From Planctobacterium marinum (lineage in GTDB: Bacteria; Pseudomonadota; Gammaproteobacteria; Enterobacterales; Alteromonadaceae): DNA of 64,000 nt. Positions within the stretch are counted from its first letter, which is position 1. Each line of letters opens with the position of its first letter. Where the stretch lies: the NCBI RefSeq assembly GCF_020687805.1, contig NZ_JAJEWQ010000006.1:278206-342205 (forward strand). The letters are read 5' to 3'. Below are positions 16,675 to 25,724 of this stretch, one piece after another. The notes under the pieces are model-generated. The model had not been told where the DNA came from. It did not search any database and worked only from the letters and a program-made list of their open reading frames with translations. The translations under genes were made by a program, and so were the position numbers.

Positions 16675-19230
16675 ATGACCAGTAAATCCCGCCCGGAGGA
16701 ATCTTTGTTATCCCGGCACATGGAAGATTATCATGCCGATACCAAAGGTTATGATGAATTTTGGGATGCCGAGACGAATCAGCCAAGAGCACACTGGCAA
16801 AATCTGGTTCAGCAATTAGAGAAGTTGCCGGAGTCAGATTTCCGGGCCAGGCAGCAATTGATCCACCGACAGTTGCAGGAAATTGGTGTTACTTACAGCT
16901 TTGGCAAAGAGGATAAATCTCGTCGTGCCTGGGAGCTGGATGCCATTCCTTATGTTTTGGATCAACACTCCTGGCAGCAACTCAACGCGGGAATGCAGCA
17001 ACGGGCGAAAGTACTCAATGCGGTGTTTAAAGATCTCTACGGCCGTCGTGAACTGTTGACATCGGGCATTATCCCGGCAGAAGTGGTGCTTAATTCTGAA
17101 CAGTACATTCGTCCTGCACACGGGCTTTACAATCATATCGAAACCCCCCTGATGTTTTATTCTGCGGATATTACCCGTAACCCTGATGGGCAACTGGTGG
17201 TGATCCGCGATAAAACCCAGATGCCTACCGGCGTAGGTTACTGTTTAGAAAATCGTGTGGCTATGTCGCGGGTCATGAGTAGCGAATTCAGTAGTGCCGA
17301 GATTGCGCGACTGTCCGGCTTCTTTAAGGCCTGGCATGGTACTTTTACTGCAATGGTACCGCACAATCGCACTCCCAATATTGTTATGCTGTCAGCCGGT
17401 GCTTCAGATGAAACCTACTTTGAACACGCTTATCTGGCGGCCTATCTGGGTTACAACCTGGTGTTGGGGGCGGACTTAACGGTCCGCGAAGGCAAGGTCT
17501 GGCTGAAAACCCTGGATGGGCTGGAACAGGTGGATGTGATTCTGCGTTGGGTGGATGACCAGGCCTGTGACTCACTGGAATTAAAAGAAGATGCGGTTTG
17601 TGGCGTGCCCGGCTTACTGCACGCTGTCAGGCAAGGTAATGTCATCGTAATTAATCCGATTGGTGCCGGTATTTTGGAAAGCCCGGGCCTAATGTCTTAT
17701 CTGCCAGCGGTTTGCGAACACCTGTTTGATGAACCCCTGTTGTTACCTCAGATTGATACCTTTTGGTGTGGTGATAAAAATCGTCGCCACTTTGTTTTAG
17801 ATAACCTGCAAAACATGGTGATAAAACGAGCGGATTATCATGCCAAAAATCAATATCCCGCCAGTATGGATGACACTAAGCTGGAACAATTGCGCCACAA
17901 AATAACGCAGCAACCGGCAAAATATGTCGGGCAGCAATTTTTGGAGTTTTCCAGAGCGCCGGCCTGGAACAATGCTAAGTTTCAGGCCAAGCCCATCAAA
18001 ATTCGCAGTTTTGCTCTGACTGAACAGGGCAGCTATCGGGTGTTGCCCGGCGCATTGACCCGGCTGGTGTATTATCAGCAACAGGAAAACCCCTTTACCG
18101 GCCTGCTAAAAGACACCTGGGTACTGGGAGAAAACGAAGAAAACTACAGTAGTTTGTGGCAGTTGGTGGGAGAGCAGGCGGCTTACCGGGGTCATGAACA
18201 GATCACCAGCCGCACCGCTGAAAGCTTATTTTGGGTAGGCCGCAACATCGAACGCTCTGAAAGTCAGGTTCGTTTGGTCAGAGCGATATTGTCGCGTTTA
18301 ACCGAGTATTCCCCTAACCGCGAAGAAGATGCGCTGGCCCATATTGAGAAGTTAATAACCGGATTGTTACCACATCACCCGCAAATTGCAGATGCTCTGG
18401 AAGATATGGCGGAGAAAGGCCGCAGCGCTTACTGGTGGATGATGCGACAATTTGTGTTTGGTACTGACCTTAACGGCGGATTGACTGCCACGTTCGGCTT
18501 CTTTCTCAACAGCGCCTTTAATGTCAGAGATTACTGGTCTGGTGATACCTGGCGCATCATTGATGAGATTAATCAGGCGGCGCGACGCATAAAATACAGT
18601 AAACCTACCCGCAGTGTCAGCGATATGCAGGAATTACTCAACGAATTGCTGGATTCGGTGAGTGCCTTTTTAGGTCATGCGGCAGAGAGTTTATCTCGCG
18701 ATGGCGGTTGGCTGATGCTGGAAGCGGGGCGGCGTCTGGAGCGGGCACATCAGATTATCAATTTATCGGAAATTCTGTTGAGCAACGCCGTCGATAACGA
18801 AATGGAGTCTCTGGTGCTGGACAGTTTGCTGTACTCGCAGGAAAGTTTAGCTACCCATCGCCGGCGTTATCGGGTAGAGCAAAGAATGGAAACCGTCGTG
18901 GAGTTGTTATTGCTCAATGCCGATTACCCCAGGTCCCTGTGCTATCAGTTAAAACGGTTAAAACAACTGGTGGCAGAAATGCCCAATGAGCAGAATGATT
19001 CTCGTCTGGAAAGGCATGAGAAAATGATCCTGTCAGCACTGACCAGAATACAACTCTGTGAACTCAGCGACCTGGTGATAGCGAACAAAAAGGGGGAGCG
19101 CAATAATCTGCAGGCACTGCTGGATGATGTTAGTTCGGATCTCAATGATTTGGCTGAGGCCATCAGTCAGATTTATTTCTCGCATACTGAAGGTGCAGCA
19201 CAATTATTACAAGGGCAGGTGCAATCGTGA
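16675..19230 (+). CDS. Circularly permuted ATP-grasp fused to alpha-E domain
   Basis: An 851-residue fusion. About residues 80-490 match the circularly permuted ATP-grasp domain (DUF404/DUF407), and about 500-830 the all-helical alpha-E domain (DUF403), starting 'RTAESLFWVGRNIERSESQVRLVRAIL'. ATP-grasp enzymes of this group are predicted peptide or amide ligases. Compared with the stand-alone relative at 20187-21635, several nucleotide-binding motifs have changed: 'RDKTQMPTGVGY' against 'EDNLRVPSGVSY', 'IKRADYHAKNQYP' against 'VKPANESGGYGML', and 'QENPFTGLLKDTW' against 'VNSSQGGGSKDTW'. Part of this is normal for the fused subfamily, but the loss of the glycine stretches suggests weak or no catalysis. 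It overlaps the next gene by 4 nt. Confidence 0.9.
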   Translation: MTSKSRPEESLLSRHMEDYHADTKGYDEFWDAETNQPRAHWQNLVQQLEKLPESDFRARQQLIHRQLQEIGVTYSFGKEDKSRRAWELDAIPYVLDQHSWQQLNAGMQQRAKVLNAVFKDLYGRRELLTSGIIPAEVVLNSEQYIRPAHGLYNHIETPLMFYSADITRNPDGQLVVIRDKTQMPTGVGYCLENRVAMSRVMSSEFSSAEIARLSGFFKAWHGTFTAMVPHNRTPNIVMLSAGASDETYFEHAYLAAYLGYNLVLGADLTVREGKVWLKTLDGLEQVDVILRWVDDQACDSLELKEDAVCGVPGLLHAVRQGNVIVINPIGAGILESPGLMSYLPAVCEHLFDEPLLLPQIDTFWCGDKNRRHFVLDNLQNMVIKRADYHAKNQYPASMDDTKLEQLRHKITQQPAKYVGQQFLEFSRAPAWNNAKFQAKPIKIRSFALTEQGSYRVLPGALTRLVYYQQQENPFTGLLKDTWVLGENEENYSSLWQLVGEQAAYRGHEQITSRTAESLFWVGRNIERSESQVRLVRAILSRLTEYSPNREEDALAHIEKLITGLLPHHPQIADALEDMAEKGRSAYWWMMRQFVFGTDLNGGLTATFGFFLNSAFNVRDYWSGDTWRIIDEINQAARRIKYSKPTRSVSDMQELLNELLDSVSAFLGHAAESLSRDGGWLMLEAGRRLERAHQIINLSEILLSNAVDNEMESLVLDSLLYSQESLATHRRRYRVEQRMETVVELLLLNADYPRSLCYQLKRLKQLVAEMPNEQNDSRLERHEKMILSALTRIQLCELSDLVIANKKGERNNLQALLDDVSSDLNDLAEAISQIYFSHTEGAAQLLQGQVQS

Positions 19231-20102
19231 AGTTTCGCATCAAACACATTACCCGCTACGAATACGCTGAACCGGTGAGTTTGTGCCAGAATTTGGCTCG
19301 CCTGACACCATTAACCAACGAACATCAGACCCGGCAATCCTGTAGTTTTACGATATCACCCGCCCCCAGTTATCTGGGGGAGCACAAAGATTACTACGGA
19401 AACCTGGTGACCCGTTTTGATATTCCGGAGCAACACAAAGTACTGGAAGTCAGTGTTACCAGTGAAGTTTTGGTGTTGGAAAAGCCGCAGAGTTTGTTGT
19501 TTAGCTTTGATGTAGCCTGGGAGCAGGTAAGGGATGAAATTGCCCGGGGACTCACGGCAGATATGTTGTTTGCCAAAGAGTTTACCTATGCTTCCAAGTT
19601 TATTGAGTTACTGCCTTCGCTGAAAGAATATGCCTTATTGAGCTTTAAGCCCAATCGCCCCTTATTAGATGCCACCCGACACTTGATGCACCGTATATTC
19701 ACTGAATTTCAGTATGATCCGGCGTTTACAACCCTGAGTACACCGCTGCAAACGGTGATAGAGCACAAACGCGGGGTTTGCCAGGACTTCGCTCATCTGG
19801 CCATTGGTTGCTTGCGCAGCATCGGTTTAGCGGCGCGTTATGTCAGCGGCTACATTGAAACTTTGCCGCCCGAAGGTCAGGAAAAGCTGGAAGGCGCCGA
19901 TGCCTCTCACGCCTGGTTTGCGGTGTATTTACCGGGAAGTGGCTGGATGGAGTTTGATCCCACCAATGACATTGTACCGGGAAGTCAACATATTCGCCTG
20001 GCGATGGGACGGGATTATTTCGACGTTACACCGCTCAAAGGCGTGCTATTTGGCGGTGGTAGCAATGTCCTGACGGTATCCGTAGATGTGGCAAGGGTTT
20101 AG
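19227..20102 (+). CDS. Transglutaminase family protein
   Basis: A 291-residue cytoplasmic-looking protein with the bacterial transglutaminase N-terminal domain ('FRIKHITRYEYAEPVSLCQNLARLTP') and a transglutaminase core with the triad Cys185 ('KRGVCQDFAHL'), His228 ('ASHAWFAVY') and Asp244 ('MEFDPTND'). All three catalytic residues are intact. The family includes proteases and amide-bond transferases as well as cross-linkers. The ATG overlaps the stop of the ATP-grasp/alpha-E fusion (ATGA-type), so translation is coupled. It completes the first of two sets of ATP-grasp, alpha-E and transglutaminase modules. Confidence 0.92.
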   Translation: MKFRIKHITRYEYAEPVSLCQNLARLTPLTNEHQTRQSCSFTISPAPSYLGEHKDYYGNLVTRFDIPEQHKVLEVSVTSEVLVLEKPQSLLFSFDVAWEQVRDEIARGLTADMLFAKEFTYASKFIELLPSLKEYALLSFKPNRPLLDATRHLMHRIFTEFQYDPAFTTLSTPLQTVIEHKRGVCQDFAHLAIGCLRSIGLAARYVSGYIETLPPEGQEKLEGADASHAWFAVYLPGSGWMEFDPTNDIVPGSQHIRLAMGRDYFDVTPLKGVLFGGGSNVLTVSVDVARV

Positions 20103-20186
20103 CCGGGATGATTATTTGGGCAAAGCGAGAGATTACTGCAATACTTAAATTGTACCTGACAGAAAAACATTAATGTAATAGGTGGT

Positions 20187-21635
20187 TTGATGGCGATTAA
20201 TTGGGATAAGTACGACACCCAGAACTTCTATGATGAACTCATGAAGTCTGCGGGGAAGCCACGAAAGTGTGCGAAACAGGTGACTAAGTATTTCGAGTCA
20301 TTAACGGACGAAGAGTTGGCGCTGGTGGTAAATTCAACGGATCTGGCCATCAAAGAAATGGGTATCACCTTTACGGTCTATCACGAAGGTGGCTCTATTG
20401 ATCGCGCCTGGCCATTTGATGTGATCCCGCGGGTAATGCCTAAAAAAGAATGGCAAAACATCGAATACGGCCTCAAGCAGCGGGTTAAAGCACTGAATAT
20501 GTTTATTGATGACATATATCACGAGCAAAAAATCATCAAAGACAAGGTGTTTCCGGCGGAACTACTGGCGAAATCTGTGAATTTTCGCAAGCAGTGTGTA
20601 GGTATCCGGCCACCGCTGAATATCTGGGCGCATATTTGTGGATCTGATTTAGTGCGAGACAGTGACGGCACCATGTACGTGCTGGAAGATAACTTGCGGG
20701 TGCCTTCAGGGGTATCCTATCTGCTGGAAAACCGCGAAGTCATGAAGCGCGTCTTTCCGGATATGTTTGAGCAAATGTCTATCCTACCGGTGGACGATTA
20801 CCCTTCACAGCTGTTTGACATGTTGGCGGCCATCTCACCGCGTCCATTGGATTACCCTGAAGTAGTGGTACTTACGCCGGGCATTTATAACTCGGCCTAT
20901 TTTGAACATGCCTACCTGGCGCAACAAATGGGCTGCGAACTGGTGGAAGGTCGCGATCTGGTGGTTAATGATGACGATTGCGTTTATATGCGCACCGTTG
21001 AAGGATTGCAGCGGGTGGATGTCATTTATCGTCGCATTGACGACTTGTTTTTAGATCCCGAAGCTTTTAATCCTGACTCCATGCTGGGCGTGCCGGGAAT
21101 TATGCGCGCCTGGAAAAAGGGCAATGTGGCATTAGCCAATGCGCCCGGAGCCGGTGTGGCCGATGATAAAGTGGTGTATGCCTGGGTGCCGGAAATCATC
21201 AAGTATTATCTGGGTGAAGAAGCGGCCATCCCCAACGTGCCAACCTATCGTTGTATGAATGAGTCTGAGCAAAAATACGTGCTGGAAAACCTCGACAAAC
21301 TGGTGGTGAAACCGGCCAATGAATCCGGTGGATATGGCATGTTAATTGGACCTATGTCTACCAAAAAAGACCAGGATAAATTTGCGGCGTTGATTAAGGC
21401 CGATCCACGCAATTACATTGCACAGCCCACGCTGAATTTATCCACGGTGCCTTCATTAGTGGGTACCAATGCGGAACCGCGACATGTGGATATGCGACCC
21501 TTTATTCTCTCCAGTGATGACGTCAAAGTGACCATGGGTGGCCTGACCCGCGTAGCAATGCGCAAAGGTTCATTGATAGTGAATTCCTCGCAAGGCGGTG
21601 GAAGTAAAGATACCTGGATTGTGGAGGAGGAGTAA
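20187..21635 (+). CDS. Stand-alone circularly permuted ATP-grasp protein
   Basis: A 482-residue protein of the circularly permuted ATP-grasp family (DUF404/407). The nucleotide and metal motifs look complete: 'YVLEDNLRVPSGVSYLLENR', 'LVVKPANESGGYGMLIGP' with the Gly-rich loop, 'RHVDMRPFIL', and 'SLIVNSSQGGGSKDTWIVEE'. Proteins of this group are predicted to ligate an amino group to a carboxylate in a peptide-like product. It lies 84 bp after the second transglutaminase gene, in the same direction, and only 3 nt before the alpha-E gene. It may have its own promoter in 20103-20186, but I see no clear one. Substrate unknown. Confidence 0.92.
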   Translation: MMAINWDKYDTQNFYDELMKSAGKPRKCAKQVTKYFESLTDEELALVVNSTDLAIKEMGITFTVYHEGGSIDRAWPFDVIPRVMPKKEWQNIEYGLKQRVKALNMFIDDIYHEQKIIKDKVFPAELLAKSVNFRKQCVGIRPPLNIWAHICGSDLVRDSDGTMYVLEDNLRVPSGVSYLLENREVMKRVFPDMFEQMSILPVDDYPSQLFDMLAAISPRPLDYPEVVVLTPGIYNSAYFEHAYLAQQMGCELVEGRDLVVNDDDCVYMRTVEGLQRVDVIYRRIDDLFLDPEAFNPDSMLGVPGIMRAWKKGNVALANAPGAGVADDKVVYAWVPEIIKYYLGEEAAIPNVPTYRCMNESEQKYVLENLDKLVVKPANESGGYGMLIGPMSTKKDQDKFAALIKADPRNYIAQPTLNLSTVPSLVGTNAEPRHVDMRPFILSSDDVKVTMGGLTRVAMRKGSLIVNSSQGGGSKDTWIVEEE

Positions 21636-21638
21636 GCC

Positions 21639-22598
21639 ATGTTAGCAAGAGTTGTAGAGACCATTTACTGGATGGCGCGCTATGTGGAGCGTGCTGAGAA
21701 TATGGCGCGTCTGATTAACGTCAACAACAACCTGTTACTGGACTTGCCCAAAGGGGTTAGTTTAGGTTGGGAGCCGCTGATCGATATCGTTGGTGAGCGC
21801 GATGCCTATTGTGCTGTGCACAGTAACTTTAATGAGCGCACCGTGATGAAGTTTTTACTGGAGCGCAATGAAAGCAGTCAGGTTAGCTTAAATTATTGTC
21901 TGTGGGCGGCCAGAGAAAATGCCCGCACCGTCAGAGATATATTGCCCAGAGAAGCCTGGGAGCGCCTGAATTCACTGTACCATTTTGGCAAAGAAAATGT
22001 CGCTGAAGGGGTCAACAAAAAACGCCGTTTCGCTTATCTCGAGGAAGTGATTTTCCGTATACAGTCTTTTTATGGCTTGATAGAAGGCTCTCTGAATCAC
22101 GATGAAAGCTATTTGTTTTTCCGGATGGGCTGCGATTTGGAACGGGCAGAAATGACCAGTCGTATCGTGGATGTTCGCTCCGCGAACCTGGTGAATGAAG
22201 AAGAAAGTGAACCCTTTCAGAATATTCAGTGGATGAGTGTACTAAAGTCGATGGATGCCTATCAGATGTACCGGCAAAACATGAACGTGAAAGTAAAGCG
22301 GGCACAGGTGCTGAGTTTCCTGATGCAAAGCGAGACGTTCCCACGCTCTATTCTGTTTTGCATCAATGACATTGGTGAGCGACTGGCGGATTTACCCCGC
22401 AATGATATGCCGCTCAGGCAATTGATGAAGGTAAAACGACGTGTCGCAGAACAGGAAGTGCAGAATTTAAGGCAGCAAGCTTTACATGACGTTATCGATG
22501 ACATTCAACTGGAACTGAGCAAAGTGCACAATGCTGTTAATGAACACTACTTTTTGTCCGGCATGATCGCTGCACAGCAATCTCAGTCTCAATCCTAA
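21639..22598 (+). CDS. Alpha-E domain protein (DUF403)
   Basis: A 319-residue, all-helical protein of the alpha-E family. The signature 'ARVVETIYWMARYVERAENMARLINVNNNLLLD' opens the protein, and 'FFRMGCDLERAEMTSRIVDVRS' marks the second repeat. The family takes its name from conserved glutamates in helices. Its biochemical function is unknown, but it nearly always accompanies circularly permuted ATP-grasp genes. It starts 3 nt after the ATP-grasp stop with a GGAGGAG ribosome binding site inside that gene's end, so the two are a coupled pair. It is the last gene of the cluster; no Anbu-type peptidase gene follows. Confidence 0.92.
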   Translation: MLARVVETIYWMARYVERAENMARLINVNNNLLLDLPKGVSLGWEPLIDIVGERDAYCAVHSNFNERTVMKFLLERNESSQVSLNYCLWAARENARTVRDILPREAWERLNSLYHFGKENVAEGVNKKRRFAYLEEVIFRIQSFYGLIEGSLNHDESYLFFRMGCDLERAEMTSRIVDVRSANLVNEEESEPFQNIQWMSVLKSMDAYQMYRQNMNVKVKRAQVLSFLMQSETFPRSILFCINDIGERLADLPRNDMPLRQLMKVKRRVAEQEVQNLRQQALHDVIDDIQLELSKVHNAVNEHYFLSGMIAAQQSQSQS

Positions 22599-23006
22599 AT
22601 AACACGATTAATCCGGGTTAAGCCCTGTGGTATAGCTGGCCCGGTGTGTTTTTTCGAAGATTTGGCCGTAAAAGTGTGCAAAGCGCATTGTTGTTTAAAG
22701 TAAACACTAATTACAGTGTGTAGACACTTTGCTTAAACATTGTCGTGCAGAGGCAACCGTCTCTGAGAAGCCAGTTAATTTGCCGGGGTAAAGCGGGTAT
22801 TGATGGTGGACGCCGTTTGCTGACAATAACCGGTCTTTGCTGCGCATGCCTTATTAAATCTGCCTGATGCACAATCCTACAAAACGGTGGAATTTACAGC
22901 GTTTTAAGGGGGGCAATACTTGCTAAAAAACTCACCTTTGCAATACTTTTTAAAACTCCTTGCTACTTCATTGTTAAAACACTGAGCCTTGTGCTCCGGA
23001 GCTATC
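22599..23006. other. 408-bp intergenic region before the molybdenum hydroxylase genes
   Basis: No gene seen on either strand. The stretch holds an imperfect inverted repeat (GTTTAAAGT near 22694 against ACTTTGCTTAAAC near 22725) and AT-rich segments at 22915-22980. It should contain the end of the ATP-grasp/alpha-E transcript and the promoter of the iron-sulfur/molybdopterin genes. I looked for a Moco riboswitch and could not support one. Confidence 0.45.
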
Positions 23007-23474
23007 ATGATTTCATTTGAATTAAATGGTGACAAGGTCACCTATGAGGGTGATCCCAATATGCCACTGTTGTGGTATGTCCGAGATGAATTAAACCTGA
23101 CCGGCAGTAAGTTTGGTTGTGGTGTAGGTATGTGCGGCGCTTGTACGATGCATCTCAATGGACAGCCAGTGCGGTCTTGCTCAACGCCAATGGCTGCGGC
23201 GAACGGTGCCAGGGTGACCACAATCGAGGGATTAAACTCCGAAGCGGCTGTAGCTATTCAGCAGGCATGGCAAAAACTGGACGTAGTGCAGTGTGGCTAT
23301 TGCCAATCAGGGCAGGTCATGTCAGCGACCGCGCTGTTGGAAAACAATAAACAGCCCAATGACCAAGATATTGATATGGCGATGCAAGGCAATATTTGTC
23401 GCTGTGCAACTTATCACCGTATCCGGGCTGCTATCCACGAAGCTTCAGATACCCTGGCGAAGGAGGTTTCATAA
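23007..23474 (+). CDS. [2Fe-2S] subunit of a molybdenum hydroxylase (IorA/CoxS-like)
   Basis: A 155-residue iron-sulfur subunit of the xanthine-oxidase family, which passes electrons from the molybdopterin site to an acceptor. The plant-type [2Fe-2S] cluster is bound by Cys38, Cys43, Cys46 and Cys58 ('GCGVGMCGACTMHLNGQPVRSC'), and the second by 'QCGYCQSGQ' and 'NICRCATY'. I start at the ATG at 23007, which has CGGAG eight bases upstream. It overlaps the next gene (ATAATG). No FAD subunit gene is present, as in isoquinoline 1-oxidoreductase and related periplasmic aldehyde/heterocycle dehydrogenases, which use cytochrome acceptors. Confidence 0.92.
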   Translation: MISFELNGDKVTYEGDPNMPLLWYVRDELNLTGSKFGCGVGMCGACTMHLNGQPVRSCSTPMAAANGARVTTIEGLNSEAAVAIQQAWQKLDVVQCGYCQSGQVMSATALLENNKQPNDQDIDMAMQGNICRCATYHRIRAAIHEASDTLAKEVS

Positions 23475-25654
23475 TGAAAATGGCACAAGCACAAAATGAC
23501 AACAGTGTTGTTGCGACACCGGAATTATCCAGACGCCAATTTCTTAAAGTCTCTGCTATTTCAGGGGTTGGATTTAGTATTGGGTTGTCTTTTAGTCACG
23601 CGGCGAGCGCAGAAGCTCAGCAACCATCTGCAATGGGGCATTTTATCAAGATTGCGAAAGACAACAGTATTACCGTTGTAATTAAGCATCTCGATAAAGG
23701 CCAGGGCGTTACAACGGGATTAACGGCAATTGTCGCCGAGGAAATGAACGCGGACTGGGCACAAATGCGTTGGGAGTTCGCTCCGGCCGACGCTCAGCGT
23801 TATAACAATTTGTTTTGGGGACCCTATCAGGGCACAGGCGGTTCAACCTCTATTGCAAATTCATGGATGCAACTACGACAGGCGGGCGCTGCTGCGAAGG
23901 CAATGTTAATCGCTGCTGCAGCAAAACAATGGGCTGTAGCAGAGTCTGAAGTGGTAGCTGAAAATGGTCAGCTAACGGCGGCTGGCAGGAAGGCCACCTA
24001 CGGTGATATGGCTGAAGCCGCTGCGTTAATTGCGCCACCGGAAAAACCAACACTTAAGACACCGGAAGAATTTACGCTGGTAGGCAAGTCGGTGCCCCGC
24101 ATTGACAGCAAAGAGAAAAGTACGGGCAAGGCCAACTATACTATTGATGTGCGTTTGCCGGGTATGTTGGTAGCCGCTATTGCACGTCCTGACAAATTTG
24201 GTGCAACGCTTAAAAGTGTTAACAGTGACAAAGCCAGGGCTGTAGCGGGGGTTGAGTCAGTGATCACCACACCTCGGGGTGTCGCTGTTATCGCGAAAAA
24301 CCACTGGGCAGCAAGACAGGGCAAGCAGGCTTTGACGATTGAATGGGATGACAGTCAGGCGGAGACCCGCAGTTCTACTCAATTGTGGTCTGATTTTAAA
24401 GCATTGGCCGAAACTGACGGTGCGGTTGCCAGGAATGACGGAGATTTTGCAAAGGCGATTGCTGAGGCAGCGCAAACAGTAGAGCTGGAATTTGAATTTC
24501 CCTATCTGTCTCACGCCACCATGGAACCCATGAACTGTGTGGTGGATTTGCAAAAAGACGCCTGTCACATTTACACCGGTTCGCAGATCCCAGGTATTGA
24601 TCAATATGTGGCATCGCAGGTAACAGGGCTACCGGTTGAAAAAGTCTTTGTACACACCCAGTTTGCCGGAGGTAGTTTCGGTCGTCGTGCGGTTCCTGAT
24701 TCTGATTTTGTCATGGACGCGGTAGTTATTGCCAAGGCCATCAATGGCGCTGCACCAATCTGCATGCAGTGGTCACGCGAAGATGACATCAAAGCTGGCC
24801 GTTATCGCCCTATGGCTTTCCACAAGTTTCGCGCTGCCATCGACCAACAAAACGGGATAAGTGGTTGGCATCATCGGATTGTGTCGCAATCCATATTACG
24901 GGGTACCCCGTTTGAGGGGCTTATTACCGGGCCCTTAGATTTTGCAATCGCCGAGGGTGGGGCAAATTTACCCTACCAGATCCCCAATTTTAAATTTGAC
25001 GGGCACGAAGCCAAAGCGGGCGTGCCGGTGTTGTGGTGGCGTTCAGTAGGGCACAGTCACAATGCCTATGCCACTGAAGTGTTCTTCGATGAAGTGGCAC
25101 ATGCAGCAGGACAGGATCCGGCGGCATTGCGTCAGCAATTGCTCAAGGAGCATCCAAGGCATTTGGCGGTGTTAAATAAGGTTCTGGCGGAGTCCAACTG
25201 GGGCAGCGCACTTCCCGCGGGAACGGGGTTAGGGGTTGCTGTTCACGAATCTTTTGCCAGCTTTGTTGCTCAGGTGGCGCAGGTAAAAGTGAATGACGAT
25301 AAGTCGTATCAGGTCGAAAAGGTGTGGTGTGCAGTGGATTGTGGAGTTGCAGTAACGCCGGATGTGATCGTTGCACAGATGGAAGGCGGCATAGGCTACG
25401 GGCTCAGCGCTATTCTGGGTGAGGCAATTACCCTGGATGGTGGAAAAGTAGTGCAAAACAATTTTTATGACTATACGCCGCTGCGCATTAATCAAATGCC
25501 GGATATCAAGGTGTTTATTATGCCATCTGATGTTGCCCCCACGGGAGTGGGTGAACCTGGAACGCCGCCTATTGGACCGGCAGTAGCCAATGCAATTCGC
25601 AGTGTGACAGGTAAAGCGGTGACCAAACTGCCAATAGGAAACAGACTGGTCTGA
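23474..25654 (+). CDS. Molybdopterin-binding subunit, xanthine dehydrogenase family (IorB-like), Tat-exported
   Basis: A 726-residue catalytic subunit. The N-terminus has a twin-arginine signal ('SRRQFLKVSAISGVGFSIGL', then 'SHAASA'), so the folded enzyme is exported, presumably with the small subunit. It shows the aldehyde-oxidase molybdopterin-binding architecture of the IorB type: 'GKANYTIDVRLPGMLVAAIARP', 'FPYLSHATMEPMNC', 'AGGSFGRRAVPDSDFV', and the C-terminal 'GVGEPGTPPIGPAVANAI' containing the catalytic Glu. The substrate could be an aldehyde or N-heterocycle and cannot be read from sequence. Start at 23474 follows an AGGAGG ribosome binding site. No maturation chaperone (XdhC-like) gene is nearby. 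Confidence 0.92.
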   Translation: MKMAQAQNDNSVVATPELSRRQFLKVSAISGVGFSIGLSFSHAASAEAQQPSAMGHFIKIAKDNSITVVIKHLDKGQGVTTGLTAIVAEEMNADWAQMRWEFAPADAQRYNNLFWGPYQGTGGSTSIANSWMQLRQAGAAAKAMLIAAAAKQWAVAESEVVAENGQLTAAGRKATYGDMAEAAALIAPPEKPTLKTPEEFTLVGKSVPRIDSKEKSTGKANYTIDVRLPGMLVAAIARPDKFGATLKSVNSDKARAVAGVESVITTPRGVAVIAKNHWAARQGKQALTIEWDDSQAETRSSTQLWSDFKALAETDGAVARNDGDFAKAIAEAAQTVELEFEFPYLSHATMEPMNCVVDLQKDACHIYTGSQIPGIDQYVASQVTGLPVEKVFVHTQFAGGSFGRRAVPDSDFVMDAVVIAKAINGAAPICMQWSREDDIKAGRYRPMAFHKFRAAIDQQNGISGWHHRIVSQSILRGTPFEGLITGPLDFAIAEGGANLPYQIPNFKFDGHEAKAGVPVLWWRSVGHSHNAYATEVFFDEVAHAAGQDPAALRQQLLKEHPRHLAVLNKVLAESNWGSALPAGTGLGVAVHESFASFVAQVAQVKVNDDKSYQVEKVWCAVDCGVAVTPDVIVAQMEGGIGYGLSAILGEAITLDGGKVVQNNFYDYTPLRINQMPDIKVFIMPSDVAPTGVGEPGTPPIGPAVANAIRSVTGKAVTKLPIGNRLV

Positions 25655-25671
25655 GAATCAATCCAGGCTAT

Positions 25672-25724
25672 CGGTGGCAGCGTGTGTGATGCTCAGTCAT
25701 GCTCACTGTCACCGGTTGTTTTTT
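25672..25724. terminator. Bidirectional terminator between convergent genes
   Basis: An imperfect hairpin, CGGTGGCAGCGTG at 25672-25684 against CACTGTCACCG at 25704-25714, followed by GTTGTTTTTT. It lies where the rightward molybdenum hydroxylase operon meets the leftward GGDEF gene and overlaps the last codons of the latter. Confidence 0.5.

Noticed and set aside
22599-23006. Moco riboswitch before the molybdenum hydroxylase genes
   Set aside because: No match to the conserved core that I could defend; only a weak imperfect inverted repeat was seen.
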